A stretch of DNA of 64,000 nucleotides, from contig SZPC01000002.1 of the NCBI GenBank assembly GCA_030263475.1, forward strand, positions 202,033 through 266,032, in the 5' to 3' direction. This document shows positions 1 through 6,932 of this stretch, in pieces; position 1 is the stretch's first letter, and every line of letters begins with the position of its first letter. The position numbers and the translations under genes are program-made. The notes beneath the pieces were generated by a model. It saw only the letters and a list, made by a program, of their open reading frames with translations, was not told the DNA's origin and did not search any database. This DNA comes from OLB4 sp002050165 (GTDB lineage Bacteria > Bacteroidota > Ignavibacteria > Tepidaquicellales > Tepidaquicellaceae).

Positions 1-413
1 TTTTCTTCAGGTGTTTGTTCGTTGGCTTCAATTACTGTCGTTTCATCTTCTTCATTTTCATTATTGTTTCTTGAAGCGTTTTGAAACTCTAAAAACGCAG
101 GAAACTGTCGCAGATATTTTGCATCAATTCGGTCAGGATTTTTTGCTAATGTTTGTTTTCCAAGTTCAGTAATTGTAAATGTTGCTCTTTTTGGAGAGTC
201 AAGCAATCCAGCCTTTTTTAAATATGTTTTTGCCCAGCCAACTCTATTGTCAAATATTGCTTGGTTTCCACTTGCCAAAAGCTCTTTTCTTTCTTCGTCT
301 GTAACTTCAAACTCAACTGCTAATTTTTCAATTAAATCTCTGTATTTATGTTCTTGTCCGTCAGAAACAAGTCTAAGTAAAGGAAGCATTAAAGTCTGGT
401 AATCTGGTATCAT
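1..413 (-). CDS. mrr: Mrr-type restriction protein, N-terminal part (runs off window)
   Basis: An open frame starts at ATG 413 and continues past the left edge. The visible 137 residues begin MIPDYQTLMLPLLRLVSDGQ and fit the Mrr N-terminal winged-helix DNA-binding domain: a helical start, a stretch reading NRVGWAKTYLKKAGLL, then a short beta-wing ending in ITELG. An acidic linker follows (NENEEDE). The catalytic Mrr_cat domain should lie outside the window. Mrr proteins are type IV restriction enzymes that cut modified foreign DNA. It is the leftmost cassette gene visible, with palindrome A behind its start. The family call is from memory of Mrr N-termini and is fairly secure. Confidence 0.8.
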   Translation of the reverse strand, partial: MIPDYQTLMLPLLRLVSDGQEHKYRDLIEKLAVEFEVTDEERKELLASGNQAIFDNRVGWAKTYLKKAGLLDSPKRATFTITELGKQTLAKNPDRIDAKYLRQFPAFLEFQNASRNNNENEEDETTVIEANEQTPEE

Positions 414-467
414 AACTTCTGTATGTCAGTATTATTTTCTGTTTGGTTACGGGTTTCAATAAGCTGC

Positions 468-601
468 CGCACAACGGTTGGCAAATTGGCGATGGGCGGG
501 ACTTTTAGCACTATCGTTGAACCGAAGCACAAATGTTGAACTTTGCACTTCCGTTGATACGAAGCCGTTCAGCCCGCCTATTTCCAATACGATGTTGGCG
601 G
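468..601 (-). repeat. attC-like cassette recombination site A
   Basis: Imperfect palindrome with outer cores CGCACAAC (468-475) and GTTGGCGG (594-601). The inner arms are gggcggg near 494-500 and cccgcc near 573-578. The central loop carries the array-wide motif TTTAGCAC and GAAGCCGTTCA. The right core matches the far end of the adjacent VWA cassette (1320-1328) exactly over 9 bp. Confidence 0.75.
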
Positions 602-609
602 TTCGGTTT

Positions 610-1263
610 TTACTTTTTATTCTTGTCGTCTTCCGTGTCGTCAAAATAATTTGATGACGTGTCTTCGTTGAAGCGGATTTTTTTACTGTATTTTGCTCTT
701 GCACTTTGCTCTTTCAAAAACATATCTTTTATACCTGCCTCACTTTTTGCAAAAAACATAGTGTTATTAATAGAAAGAGATAAAGCAATTTTCTCTACAT
801 CGTGGTCTGTCCCGATGTAGGTAAATGTCCACCTATTTTGTTTTAGTCCTTCAACAAGTTTTTTTATGTCGTTACCCGAAAATTCTTTTGAAGCATTTTC
901 TTCTCCGTCTGTCAATATTGTTACAAGAACATTATAGTCAGTTTGCCCTTGTAAAGATTCTTTCAGTTTGTTTATACTAAAACCCATTGCATCAAATAAC
1001 GGTGTCATTGCATCAGGATTATAGCTTTTGTCGTCTATTTGTTTAAGGGTACTTGCTGGGTCAATAAAGTGAAGTAATTTTTGTCCTAAGCTATTGAAAG
1101 AAACAAATGAAACAAAATGTTCTTGTTCTGGAAATTGTTTTTCAATTCCCTGAATTGTCTGCACCAACTCATTAAATCCTTGAATGATTGTGTTTTTTAT
1201 AGACGACATCGAACCGCTTTCGTCTAAAATAATTAGGTTATGCACCTGATGTTTCTTTTCCAT
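610..1263 (-). CDS. VWA-domain protein
   Basis: 217 residues. A von Willebrand factor A fold is indicated by the MIDAS motif DESGS at residues 14-18 (DxSxS), followed by a helix, the threonine stretch MTPLF near residue 89, and LTDGEEN near residue 120, which would supply the second and third metal-ligand loops. No signal peptide or membrane segment is visible, so it is probably cytoplasmic. The C-terminal tail is strongly charged (DDTEDDKNKK). VWA proteins bind partners through a divalent metal; the partner cannot be told. It is the only gene in its cassette, between sites A and B. Confidence 0.8.
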   Translation of the reverse strand: MEKKHQVHNLIILDESGSMSSIKNTIIQGFNELVQTIQGIEKQFPEQEHFVSFVSFNSLGQKLLHFIDPASTLKQIDDKSYNPDAMTPLFDAMGFSINKLKESLQGQTDYNVLVTILTDGEENASKEFSGNDIKKLVEGLKQNRWTFTYIGTDHDVEKIALSLSINNTMFFAKSEAGIKDMFLKEQSARAKYSKKIRFNEDTSSNYFDDTEDDKNKK

Positions 1264-1320
1264 ATTTTTTGCTTTTGTATTGTTATTAATGTCTGTTAAG
1301 GGTTGTGTTGTCTAAACTGA

Positions 1321-1455
1321 CCGCCAACGTTTAGGGTATTGCCGAAGGCGGGGATTTTTAGCACAAAAGTTCAATAGAAGAACGAATGTCGAACCTTGCA
1401 CAAATGCCCAATCGAAGCTGTTCACCCGCTCTCTTGCCAATTTGTTTGTTATGTG
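1321..1455 (-). repeat. attC-like cassette recombination site B
   Basis: Outer cores CCGCCAAC (1321-1328) and GTTATGTG (1448-1455). The arms pair through TATTGCC on the left and GGCAAT-type sequence on the right, then gcgggg/cccgc. The loop has the full conserved motif TTTTTAGCAC, TTCAAT and CCAATCGAAG. The right core matches site C's left core exactly over 9 bp. Confidence 0.77.
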
Positions 1456-1469
1456 TTCGCCCTTTTGTG

Positions 1470-2099
1470 TCAAGCTGTCTGTAATTTTCTGAAACTGCAA
1501 AAAACAAAATTTTGTATCGTGTCAAACGGTGTCTTGTGGTCAACTGTTATACATTTTATTTTTTCAAAAAACATTTTCAAACGGTCAGTCATTGTCGTTT
1601 CGGAATATTGTTTGATTTCAATCCCGCTACATTTTTTCGGACCTTGTTCCGAAAAAGTGCCGATAATTAAAAAACCTGTCGGATTTATATTTTGTCTTGC
1701 GGTGTCAATGTAATTTGTTATTTCCTGTTCGTCTGTCAGAAAGTGAAACGTTGCTCTGTCGTGCCAAAAATCATATTTTTCTGTTGGTTTAAATGTCGCT
1801 GCATCTGCAATAATCCACTTTACGTTTTTTGCGTTGTCGCCAAGTCGTTGTTTCGCTCTGTCAATAGCCGCTTGGGAAATGTCAAGAACTGTGATGTCTT
1901 GAAAACCTTTATCAAGTAAATGGTCAACGAAAAAACTGTCGCCACCGCCAATGTCAATGATTTTTGCAGTTGTCGGCACGTTAAACCGTTTTATGAAGTC
2001 GAGCGAAGTTTCGGGTGTCGGCTGATACCAACTAACTTCGTTTTGCTGTTTCGTTTGATAAATGTTTTCCCAATGTTTTTTGCGATCAAAATTTTCCAT
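1470..2099 (-). CDS. Class I SAM-dependent methyltransferase
   Basis: 209 residues, cytoplasmic. The SAM-binding motif I is IIDIGGGDSFF (about residues 47-57), with the acidic end of strand 2 in VLDIS (near 72) and motif II-like WIIADAATF (near 95). The start HWENIYQTK and WYQPTPE resembles small-molecule and tellurite/thiopurine-type methyltransferases of Bacteroidota. The substrate is unknown. It is the only gene between sites B and C, and its stop is only about 15 bp from site B, leaving almost no untranslated DNA, as is usual for cassettes. Confidence 0.83.
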   Translation of the reverse strand: MENFDRKKHWENIYQTKQQNEVSWYQPTPETSLDFIKRFNVPTTAKIIDIGGGDSFFVDHLLDKGFQDITVLDISQAAIDRAKQRLGDNAKNVKWIIADAATFKPTEKYDFWHDRATFHFLTDEQEITNYIDTARQNINPTGFLIIGTFSEQGPKKCSGIEIKQYSETTMTDRLKMFFEKIKCITVDHKTPFDTIQNFVFCSFRKLQTA

Positions 2100-2141
2100 T
2101 TTCTATTGTCGTCTTTTTTCGTGGTCGTCTTTTTAGGGTGA

Positions 2142-2277
2142 CACATAACGGTTTGGCAGCTTGGCGTTTGTGACGGAAATTTAGCACAAAAGTTCAATGG
2201 AATTACAAAAGTTCAACTTTGTACAAATGTCCAATCGAAGCCGTTCAGCCCAGCTTTTGGCAATACCTTGTTATAAG
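2142..2277 (-). repeat. attC-like cassette recombination site C
   Basis: Outer cores CACATAAC (2142-2149) and GTTATAAG (2270-2277). The loop contains TTTAGCACAAAAGTTCAAT and CCAATCGAAGCCGTTCAG, almost identical to site B. The right core matches the far end of the next cassette (5491-5500) over 10 bp. Confidence 0.77.
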
Positions 2278-2291
2278 CCGTTTGATTGTTT

Positions 2292-3428
2292 TCACCCCAT
2301 CACAACAATGGTAATACCTCCTTTTATTTGTCCATTGATCTGGTTTATATTAACAATATCAAATGCCGCTGCATATCCTGGTTTTAGTCCAAAACCGGGT
2401 ATAACAATCTGCATGGAGGTTATGGCCACATTGCGGTTCATATCCTTGTATATGCCAAGCGCCTTTTTATGGTCTGAAAAACTGCTGCGTCCTGCGTTAA
2501 CGCTTTGAATGATGGCTTCCGTTTCTTTAAATATGGCAGCCTGTCTGTCCAGATTTACTCCCTTTCCCGTTGATCTCATTTGCAGTGCGCCATTCGCATT
2601 TTCAATCGTTACCTTTGTATTAGGTTTGCCCACGATTTCTATTTTTATTCTGTTCAATATTTCGGGCCTGGTAATATTTAGGATCTTCATATCCCTGAAA
2701 GCAGGATGCTGCAGGTTAAGCACGGCATCTTTTGAAAGTGGCCGGAAGGCAATTGTTTCTAGTGCATTTGGTTGATGCACTAAATTAAAAATATATGGAG
2801 TAGCCTGCGGAACAAAATTGAGGTTCTTTTGGGCTATATGCCTGTCGGTGCGCGGATCGAGCGCAAACAAGTCGAAAGGTTTGTCGAGCGGGCTAAAAGA
2901 CCATGTGCGGGCAAACAGGCATTTATGACCTGATTCGGCGGGTGGAACATTATACACGAAATTAGCCTCCAGATTGCTTGCCGGGAGCAACAACGCGGGC
3001 AATTGCGTTACACCCAAGTATTGGGCTACTGTTGTATTGAACCCTAGTGTTGGTGAAGTGAGGAAGAACTCAACTTTTGGATAGGGTATCATCAGGTCTC
3101 CGCGGTTGTGTAACCTGCAGGCAATATTGTATGAGGTGCCCCCTTCCAATGTTGTAGTATAAACCCCCAGGTTGTTAATGGGACTGATATTGATATCCGG
3201 CGAATTCCAGAAAGGAATACCTGAAAATGGACGAACGCCGGTGTCATTATTATACGAGCGGATATACATAAAGGAACTTTCCTTAAACGTATCCGGCTGT
3301 GGCCTTTTGTTGTCATTATTGCCCGTATATAATTTTGTTATGTGTTCTATGACTCTCTTAGGGTATCCGTCCCTTTCTTTTTTTAAGCGATTGAGAAATT
3401 CTCTGGCCGCTTCAATATTTTTTGACAT
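2292..3428 (-). CDS. Hypothetical protein paired with a zinc phospholipase C-like gene
   Basis: 378 residues; I do not recognise the family. No signal peptide or clear membrane helix. The N-terminus is helical (AAREFLNRLKKERDGYPKRV). The middle (residues about 60-200) is rich in short beta segments with many N, P, G and T residues, suggesting a beta-sandwich. It lies 54 bp downstream of the 653-residue phospholipase-like gene in the same cassette, so co-transcription is likely. Base composition is more GC-rich than the small cassettes nearby, suggesting a different donor. Function not assigned. Confidence 0.6.
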   Translation of the reverse strand: MSKNIEAAREFLNRLKKERDGYPKRVIEHITKLYTGNNDNKRPQPDTFKESSFMYIRSYNNDTGVRPFSGIPFWNSPDINISPINNLGVYTTTLEGGTSYNIACRLHNRGDLMIPYPKVEFFLTSPTLGFNTTVAQYLGVTQLPALLLPASNLEANFVYNVPPAESGHKCLFARTWSFSPLDKPFDLFALDPRTDRHIAQKNLNFVPQATPYIFNLVHQPNALETIAFRPLSKDAVLNLQHPAFRDMKILNITRPEILNRIKIEIVGKPNTKVTIENANGALQMRSTGKGVNLDRQAAIFKETEAIIQSVNAGRSSFSDHKKALGIYKDMNRNVAITSMQIVIPGFGLKPGYAAAFDIVNINQINGQIKGGITIVVMG

Positions 3429-3482
3429 ATAGCTACAATTTTGTTGGATGTTAATGTTGATACATGTGGGTACTTTTTACGG

Positions 3483-5444
3483 TTATTGCCCGATAAAGTC
3501 AAGCTGCACCGGTGTAATGGGCAACCCGTTTTTTTGCTGGTTATGCTGCAATAGTTCTTTAGGTTGTTCCAGCGAATTTTTACCACTTGCATCTTTTTGC
3601 GTCCAGCAGGTATAGCCGTAACCCCTGTCGGCATCCAGATTGAAATCAGGAATCTCAGCTTGTTTCAGAACCCCATCATACAATACTTCAGCAAGGGTAA
3701 GGCTGTTGCCTAGTTGAGGTAGTCTTTTCTTTTTGCGTGTGGTTGCTACTATAAAGTTCCGGAGTTTGGTTTCGTCGCCCTGCAGGGTTCGCAGAAACTC
3801 GACAAAGTCAGAATCGAGCGGTATGGAACCAAAAGCATAGTGCAGCGAGGTTTGGGCAAAATACGAATCTGGCGCTCCGATTGCATGGTTGGGTTCCGAG
3901 GCGGCTGGGCCGGCAGGTGGATATGCCAGATGTTTTTCTCGGTGGAACAATTGATCGAGCGGGCCTCCGCCATCAAGCAGCACTTTCAGTTTTGGAAGTG
4001 TGTTTTTCAGGTCGAGGGCATTGATGCCAAACGGATCATTGAATGCCGTGTTTTTGAACTGAGCAAACCTTGGCTCATCGAGATGCTCTTTCATGGGGAA
4101 GGCAAGTCCATTGAGCGATACCCCAAGCCTGAAGTTTTGGAAGGCATTGTACAAATGCTCATAAATCAGGCTTGCGGCATAGCGGATGCCAGCGGTGGTA
4201 AGCGTGGTGAGTGCACCCAGCACTGCATCAATCAGCGCGGCGACGGCAGCTGCAGCTGCAATAATCAATGCAGCAAGCATAATAAATATTGCCAGGATGT
4301 TAAAACCGCCAGCAATATCTGCCGCATCTTCTAGGAAATCCCCGATATCACCTAAGTTATCCATAGCGGTTTCCCAAACCTCTTCAAGTTCTGCCGTTAA
4401 AGAGTAAGGTACTGGTTCGGGCAGGGTCCCCGTTTCGGTAGCACTTTTCATCCACCTATACCATAATCTGTAGGCGGCATCCACATCGGCTGCCGTAATT
4501 TTCCTGCCGTATTCGTTGTCGTTGGCGGAACCTGATCCAAAGACTTCGTTCAGGGTATTGGAAATCAGGTCGGCAAGATCACCGGGTAAAACAGTATTGG
4601 TATCCGGAACAGGGTCTTCTGCGCCTATAGGTGCTATGGTCCCGTCAAAATTGAAGTTGTAGAAAGCATGCAATTGCGAACGGTTCCAGTCGGTGCCGTT
4701 ATGTATGAATTGATTAAATACATCCTGGTAGTTTTCTCCTGTTTTATGGCGCTGAGATTGGGTGCGGTAAGCGCCGCCATCATTGATATTTACATAGGGA
4801 TGGCCAACAGTATCTCCGCTTACATGGGTCAGGTAGCCGATGGCATAAAGGTGTAATGGAGAATCAGGACTGGTTTTTTCCAGGAGGGCCTTGGCAAAAC
4901 GCCCGGTTTTACGGTAATGCATGGCATCAAACCACCACCATTCGCCCTTTGCCTGCCCATCGCGGTAAGGGTGACCCAGCACATCGTACACATTAAAATC
5001 GGTTATAAATTTTTTGACCATTTCCATCAGGGCGGCCAGAAGTGCATCCACAACTGCTTTCATATCGGTAAACAGTTGTTTAAGTTCACTCAGGGTTGAC
5101 GAGTTCTCAACCACAGCATTTGCCGCGGCACCCAGCGCCTCAATAGCATCAATCACAGGTTGTGGCACCATCGATTTAAGCTGCTCTTTGAAATTGTCGA
5201 GAAAATCGTAAATCTCGTAATACGTTTTTACCGCTTCGCCAATGGGTACGGAACTCCAGTCCTTTGTATTAAAGAACAAGAAATCGGGGCCCTGACAGCC
5301 GAGGAAAAAGTAAGGAAAATTTTTGCTGTCGGATAGAAGCGCCTGCAATCTGGCATAATCGGCGTTACCTCCCAACCCGTTGCCTGCCTGTATCTTTTGT
5401 TTGAGAGCATTGGCAATTATGTGGTGCATAGCTGGACCTGGCAT
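3483..5444 (-). CDS. Zinc-dependent phospholipase C-like protein
   Basis: 653 residues. The N-terminus (MPGPAMHHIIANAL), the GPDFLFF motif (residues 52-58) and YLTHVSGDTVGHPY (residues 204-217) fit the zinc-dependent phospholipase C family, where His and Asp residues bind three metals; H7/H8, D54, H207, D211 and H215 are candidates. The central segment (about 378-425) is Ala-rich and hydrophobic and could be a membrane or amphipathic region. The protein is longer than simple members, with a large C-terminal half of unknown role. No signal peptide, so a cytoplasmic or otherwise exported toxin- or defence-like role cannot be decided. Confidence 0.7.
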   Translation of the reverse strand: MPGPAMHHIIANALKQKIQAGNGLGGNADYARLQALLSDSKNFPYFFLGCQGPDFLFFNTKDWSSVPIGEAVKTYYEIYDFLDNFKEQLKSMVPQPVIDAIEALGAAANAVVENSSTLSELKQLFTDMKAVVDALLAALMEMVKKFITDFNVYDVLGHPYRDGQAKGEWWWFDAMHYRKTGRFAKALLEKTSPDSPLHLYAIGYLTHVSGDTVGHPYVNINDGGAYRTQSQRHKTGENYQDVFNQFIHNGTDWNRSQLHAFYNFNFDGTIAPIGAEDPVPDTNTVLPGDLADLISNTLNEVFGSGSANDNEYGRKITAADVDAAYRLWYRWMKSATETGTLPEPVPYSLTAELEEVWETAMDNLGDIGDFLEDAADIAGGFNILAIFIMLAALIIAAAAAVAALIDAVLGALTTLTTAGIRYAASLIYEHLYNAFQNFRLGVSLNGLAFPMKEHLDEPRFAQFKNTAFNDPFGINALDLKNTLPKLKVLLDGGGPLDQLFHREKHLAYPPAGPAASEPNHAIGAPDSYFAQTSLHYAFGSIPLDSDFVEFLRTLQGDETKLRNFIVATTRKKKRLPQLGNSLTLAEVLYDGVLKQAEIPDFNLDADRGYGYTCWTQKDASGKNSLEQPKELLQHNQQKNGLPITPVQLDFIGQ

Positions 5445-5492
5445 ATCTGATTGTGTTTAGTTTGTGAAGTATTTAAAGATTTCTACAAATGG

Positions 5493-5629
5493 CTTATAAC
5501 GTTTGCCTCGCTTGGCGAAGGCGGCACTTTTAAGCACTAACTTTCAACCGAAGACGAGACCTTAAAATTAGCAAAAAACTTTCAATCGAAGACATTTATT
5601 GCCGCTTTTGCCAAACGAGTTGTTGTGCG
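5493..5629 (-). repeat. attC-like cassette recombination site D
   Basis: Outer cores CTTATAAC (5493-5500) and GTTGTGCG (5622-5629). The arms read GTTTGCCTCGCTTGGC on the left and TTTTGCCAAAC on the right, with gcggca/tgccgc inside. The loop is more diverged, with TTTTAAGCACTA and two copies of TTTCAA(C/T)CGAAGAC. The right core differs from site E's left core by one base. Confidence 0.72.
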
Positions 5630-5644
5630 GTCGTTTTTCTGTCT

Positions 5645-5923
5645 TTATATTGGGTTTATTCGTATTTGCCCACCAACAGCTTTTAAAACTTTCATAATAG
5701 TTGTGAATTGCGGTTTAGCCCCATCAGATAATGCTTTATATAAGCTTGGCCGACTCATTCCTGTTTCTTTTGCTATTTTGGTCATACCTATTGCCTTAGC
5801 AATATGCCCAATTGCAGCTACAATTTCTGTATCATTTCCTTCTTCTAAAACTGCATTTAGATACTCAGCAATCATTTCGTTGCTGTCTAAATAATCTGCT
5901 ATATCAAATCTTGATGTTTCCAT
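5645..5923 (-). CDS. HigA-type antitoxin (addiction-module antidote family)
   Basis: 92 residues. It carries a helix-turn-helix of the addiction-module antidote family: IAKETGMSRPSLYKALSDGAKPQFTTIM, where TKIAKETG is the first helix and SRPSLYKAL the recognition helix. It starts 4 bp after the stop of the toxin gene, in the toxin-first order typical of higBA-like pairs. It should neutralise the toxin and repress their shared promoter. Toxin-antitoxin pairs are common stabilising cargo in integron arrays. Confidence 0.87.
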   Translation of the reverse strand: METSRFDIADYLDSNEMIAEYLNAVLEEGNDTEIVAAIGHIAKAIGMTKIAKETGMSRPSLYKALSDGAKPQFTTIMKVLKAVGGQIRINPI

Positions 5924-5927
5924 TTCA

Positions 5928-6227
5928 TTACTTTTTTAGGCTCTCCCAAATTTCTTTTGCCTTTTCAATATCTTTTTGTTGAGTAGATTTGTCTCCACCT
6001 ATAAGTAAGATGATAACTTTCCCATTGGTTTCTTTAAAATAAACTCTATAGCCTTTTGCATAATTAATTTTCAATTCTCTTATCCCACTTCCTATAGGTT
6101 TACAATCTCCAAAGTGCTCTTCATTTTCCAATTTTTGAAGTCTGAACAAAATTTTTGCTTTTGCCCTTATGTCTTTCAATTTTCGTAACCACTTATCAAA
6201 TTCTTTAGTTTTTTCTATAAAGTACAT
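5928..6227 (-). CDS. HigB/RelE-superfamily toxin (phage Gp49-like)
   Basis: 99 residues. The fold is RelE/ParE-like: it opens with KTKEFDKWLRKLKD, has the basic helix RAKAKILFRLQKL, and ends with strands RELKINYAKGYRVYF and KVIILLIGGDKSTQQ, matching the addiction-module killer family that pairs with the antidote downstream. Such toxins usually cut mRNA on the ribosome; here that is inferred from family only. It is the first gene of its cassette, and the region to site E's left core is about 90 bp, enough for a promoter. Confidence 0.87.
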   Translation of the reverse strand: MYFIEKTKEFDKWLRKLKDIRAKAKILFRLQKLENEEHFGDCKPIGSGIRELKINYAKGYRVYFKETNGKVIILLIGGDKSTQQKDIEKAKEIWESLKK

Positions 6228-6317
6228 TCTTTAGGATTGTATTCATCTGGATACAAAAATATAAAAAGTATTTCAATTGAGCAAGTTCAATTTTGAGGGT
6301 TTGGGGGTATAAAATGC

Positions 6318-6615
6318 CGTACAACGTTCCGGCGGCTTTGCGCTGTGCCGGAGCCGTACCAAAGGTACGAAGCGGAGGCATTGCGCAAAACGGCCTGATG
6401 TGCGAAGTCCGCGATAGCGGCAAGCACATCAGGCGGTGTGAGCCGCCGGAACGATGTGGCGAAAGGAGCGTAGCGGATTTCGCCACATCGGTTTGGGGCT
6501 TTGCGTTCGGGCGGGTTTCGGAGCACAAAGTTTCAATTTATTACTAATGTTAAATAGAAGCACAAAGCTCCAAGTTTACACATCACCCCGCCTGACGCAA
6601 AACCCGTGTTGTGCG
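6318..6615 (-). repeat. Enlarged attC-like site E (298 bp)
   Basis: Outer cores CGTACAAC (6318-6325) and GTTGTGCG (6608-6615). The right half, with GGTTTGGGGCTTTGCG and GCGGG on the left and CCCCGCCTGACGCAAAACC on the right, is a normal attC arm pair around a loop with GGAGCACAAAGTTTCAA. The left arm is separated from its core by about 163 bp of GC-rich hairpin DNA. The right core matches site F's left core over 9 bp. Confidence 0.65.
6327..6489. repeat. GC-rich multi-hairpin insert inside site E
   Basis: An outer inverted repeat TTCCGGCGGCT/AGCCGCCGGAA encloses a hairpin GTACC/GGTAC and a long stem CCTGATGTGC/GCACATCAGG. It is followed by a second stem GATGTGGCGAAA/TTTCGCCACATC whose loop is ggagcgtagcgg. 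The block is far richer in GC than its surroundings and has no credible coding frame. It could be a REP/MITE-like insertion, or the remains of a second attC-like site fused head to tail, since GTGGCG and CCACATCGG resemble worn cores. Confidence 0.6.
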
Positions 6616-6632
6616 TTCGGCTTTCTTGTCTG

Positions 6633-6932
6633 TCATTGTAATTGGTATTTTTCAATTGCTTGTTTATACGTTGATTCAGCACTGTCTTGAAACCTTGTCT
6701 TATTTTTTAAAAAGTCATTGAACTTGCCATAGATGTTTTTGTAAATGATATTATGTGCAGGATTTTGAAGTAACTCATCTTTATACTCGTCCATTTCGAA
6801 TTCACCTGCTGAAGCAAATTTTAGCAACTCCAATAAATTTTCTTTATTTATTTGGTCAAGGTCTGTCCAAACATCTTGACTTGTGTCAAGTCGGTAAAAA
6901 CCTTTATTATTTTCAATCTTTAAGTATTTCAT
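6633..6932 (-). CDS. Small hypothetical partner of the PHP/AAA ATPase
   Basis: About 100 residues from the preferred start MKYLKIENNKGFYRL (ATG at 6932); an in-frame start at 6968 would lengthen the overlap. The start lies inside the last codons of the ATPase gene (20 bp overlap), so the two are translationally coupled and belong to one cassette. It is acidic, helical in its second half (FNDFLKNKTRFQDSAESTYKQAIEKY), with no signal or membrane segment. I do not recognise the family. A regulatory or effector partner of the ATPase is an inference from coupling only. Confidence 0.65.
   Translation of the reverse strand: MKYLKIENNKGFYRLDTSQDVWTDLDQINKENLLELLKFASAGEFEMDEYKDELLQNPAHNIIYKNIYGKFNDFLKNKTRFQDSAESTYKQAIEKYQLQ

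Noticed and set aside
456..704. Open frame of 82 codons through site A
   Set aside because: It covers the palindrome and the end of the VWA gene in another frame; composition is not protein-like.
1312..1543. Short open frames across site B
   Set aside because: They are products of the repeat and of the methyltransferase gene's complementary strand, with no recognisable protein character.
6205..6690. Several open frames on both strands across site E
   Set aside because: GC-rich palindromic DNA gives frames on both strands; none has a credible start or domain, and structure explains the region better.
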